Below, one piece after another: positions 5,176-5,763 of a stretch of DNA of 5,763 nt; positions within the stretch are counted from its first letter, which is position 1; each line of letters begins with the position of its first letter. A program made the position numbers and the translations under genes. Below the pieces are notes generated by a model, which did not search any database, was not told the origin of the DNA, and saw only the letters and a program-made list of their open reading frames with translations. Location of the stretch: assembly GCA_002329565.1 (NCBI GenBank), contig DCTM01000052.1:49604-55366 (forward strand), given 5' to 3'. This DNA is from Firmicutes bacterium UBA1440 (lineage in GTDB: Bacteria > Bacillota > Clostridia > Peptostreptococcales > Anaerovoracaceae).

Positions 5176-5763
5176 ATGATAGTATTAAGTGCAACCAATA
5201 TTACAAAAGAATACGGCACGGATGTGATCCTGCGGGATGTTTCCTTTCATCTCAACGAGGGCGACCGCGTCGGCCTGATCGGCAAGAACGGCGAAGGCAA
5301 GACCACCCTGCTGAAAATTCTCACCGGTGAGCTTGCAGCCACATCGGGAGGAACTTACATATCGAAAGAAAAGACGGTCGGCTATCTCAAGCAGGCCGAT
5401 CATTTTAATTTGCAAAATACGCTTATTGAAGAGGTAGAGCAAATCTTTAGCGGAGTGCGCAAGCTTGAAGAGGACATGGCCGCGATGGCTGAGACTATCG
5501 CCGAGAGATCGGCGCGCCATGAGAATGTCGAAAAACTCCTTGAGGAATACGACCGCATGACAATACGCTTCGAGCAGCAAGGCGGCTACACATATAAGAG
5601 CGAGATGGTCGGTATTCTGAGCAGCATGGCATTTACGGAAGACTTTTACGAGAAGAAGATTTCCATGCTCTCAGGCGGTGAACGCACAAGATTGGCGCTG
5701 GCCTGTTTGCTTCTCAAAAAGCCTGATATTCTGTTCTTGGACGAGCCGACCAATCATCTTGAT
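5176..5763 (+). CDS. ABC-F family ATPase (YdiF-like), 3' end beyond the window
   Basis: The frame is open for 196 codons to the last base. ABC-F proteins are soluble tandem ATPases without membrane domains; characterised members act on the ribosome, either in translation control or antibiotic protection. The first nucleotide-binding domain is seen: Walker A GKNGEGKTT (residues 36-44), a Q-loop near YLKQADH, a helical charged insert around residues 93-135, signature LSGGE (165-169), Walker B ILFLDEP (185-191), and the ABC-F hallmark DEPTNHLD, which ends exactly at the window edge. Family members have about 500-650 residues, so roughly two thirds is missing. The ATG at 5176 has AGGGAA (5164-5169) six bases upstream, overlapping the tsaD stop. 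The position after tsaD matches ydiF in B. subtilis. No sign of antibiotic-specific function can be read here. Confidence 0.93.
   Translation, partial: MIVLSATNITKEYGTDVILRDVSFHLNEGDRVGLIGKNGEGKTTLLKILTGELAATSGGTYISKEKTVGYLKQADHFNLQNTLIEEVEQIFSGVRKLEEDMAAMAETIAERSARHENVEKLLEEYDRMTIRFEQQGGYTYKSEMVGILSSMAFTEDFYEKKISMLSGGERTRLALACLLLKKPDILFLDEPTNHLD

Noticed and set aside
5185..5580. Antisense frame of 131 codons opposite the ABC-F gene
   Set aside because: The + strand frame carries Walker A and ABC signature motifs to the window end, so the antisense frame is a shadow.

Overview
The window reads as chromosomal DNA from a low-to-moderate GC Firmicute, most likely a clostridial lineage. This is inferred from four things: a PepV-type dipeptidase, an FMN riboswitch driving a RibU-type ECF transporter subunit, strong GGAGG-type ribosome binding sites, and a tsaE-tsaB-rimI-tsaD-abcF gene order that matches the Bacillus subtilis ydiB-ydiC-ydiD-ydiE-ydiF block. 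Every recognised gene is on the + strand. I see no mobile element, tRNA, rRNA or CRISPR array.

Left part (1-1416): the body of a PepV-like M20 metallodipeptidase whose first 15-20 or so residues lie upstream of the window. A perfect-consensus sigma-A type promoter (TTGACA, 17 bp, TATAAT) is embedded in its last codons.

Riboflavin module (about 1378-2227): that promoter precedes an FMN riboswitch aptamer (about 1437-1573), an intrinsic terminator (1604-1634), a small hairpin that would cover the ribU ribosome binding site (1647-1675), and ribU itself (1679-2227). ribU encodes the substrate-binding S component of a riboflavin ECF transporter. High FMN is expected to shut off uptake.

t6A module (2216-5165): a good extended -10 promoter in the 3' end of ribU starts a compact operon of tsaE, tsaB, rimI, an unrecognised 68-residue four-cysteine protein, and tsaD, followed by a partial ABC-F ATPase that runs off the right edge. 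TsaB, TsaD and TsaE together make the threonylcarbamoyl transferase machinery that installs t6A37 on ANN-decoding tRNAs. RimI is a GNAT protein N-acetyltransferase and the ABC-F protein is probably ribosome-associated, so the whole block serves translation. The TC-AMP synthase TsaC/Sua5 is not in the window.

The most unusual part is 3895-4152. The small cysteine gene is inserted between rimI and tsaD, it is coupled to tsaD through an ATGA overlap, and its start codon and ribosome binding site lie inside a nested pair of perfect inverted repeats (10 bp outer, 7 bp inner). This looks like a translational switch that could gate the small protein and TsaD together. No function is claimed for the small protein.
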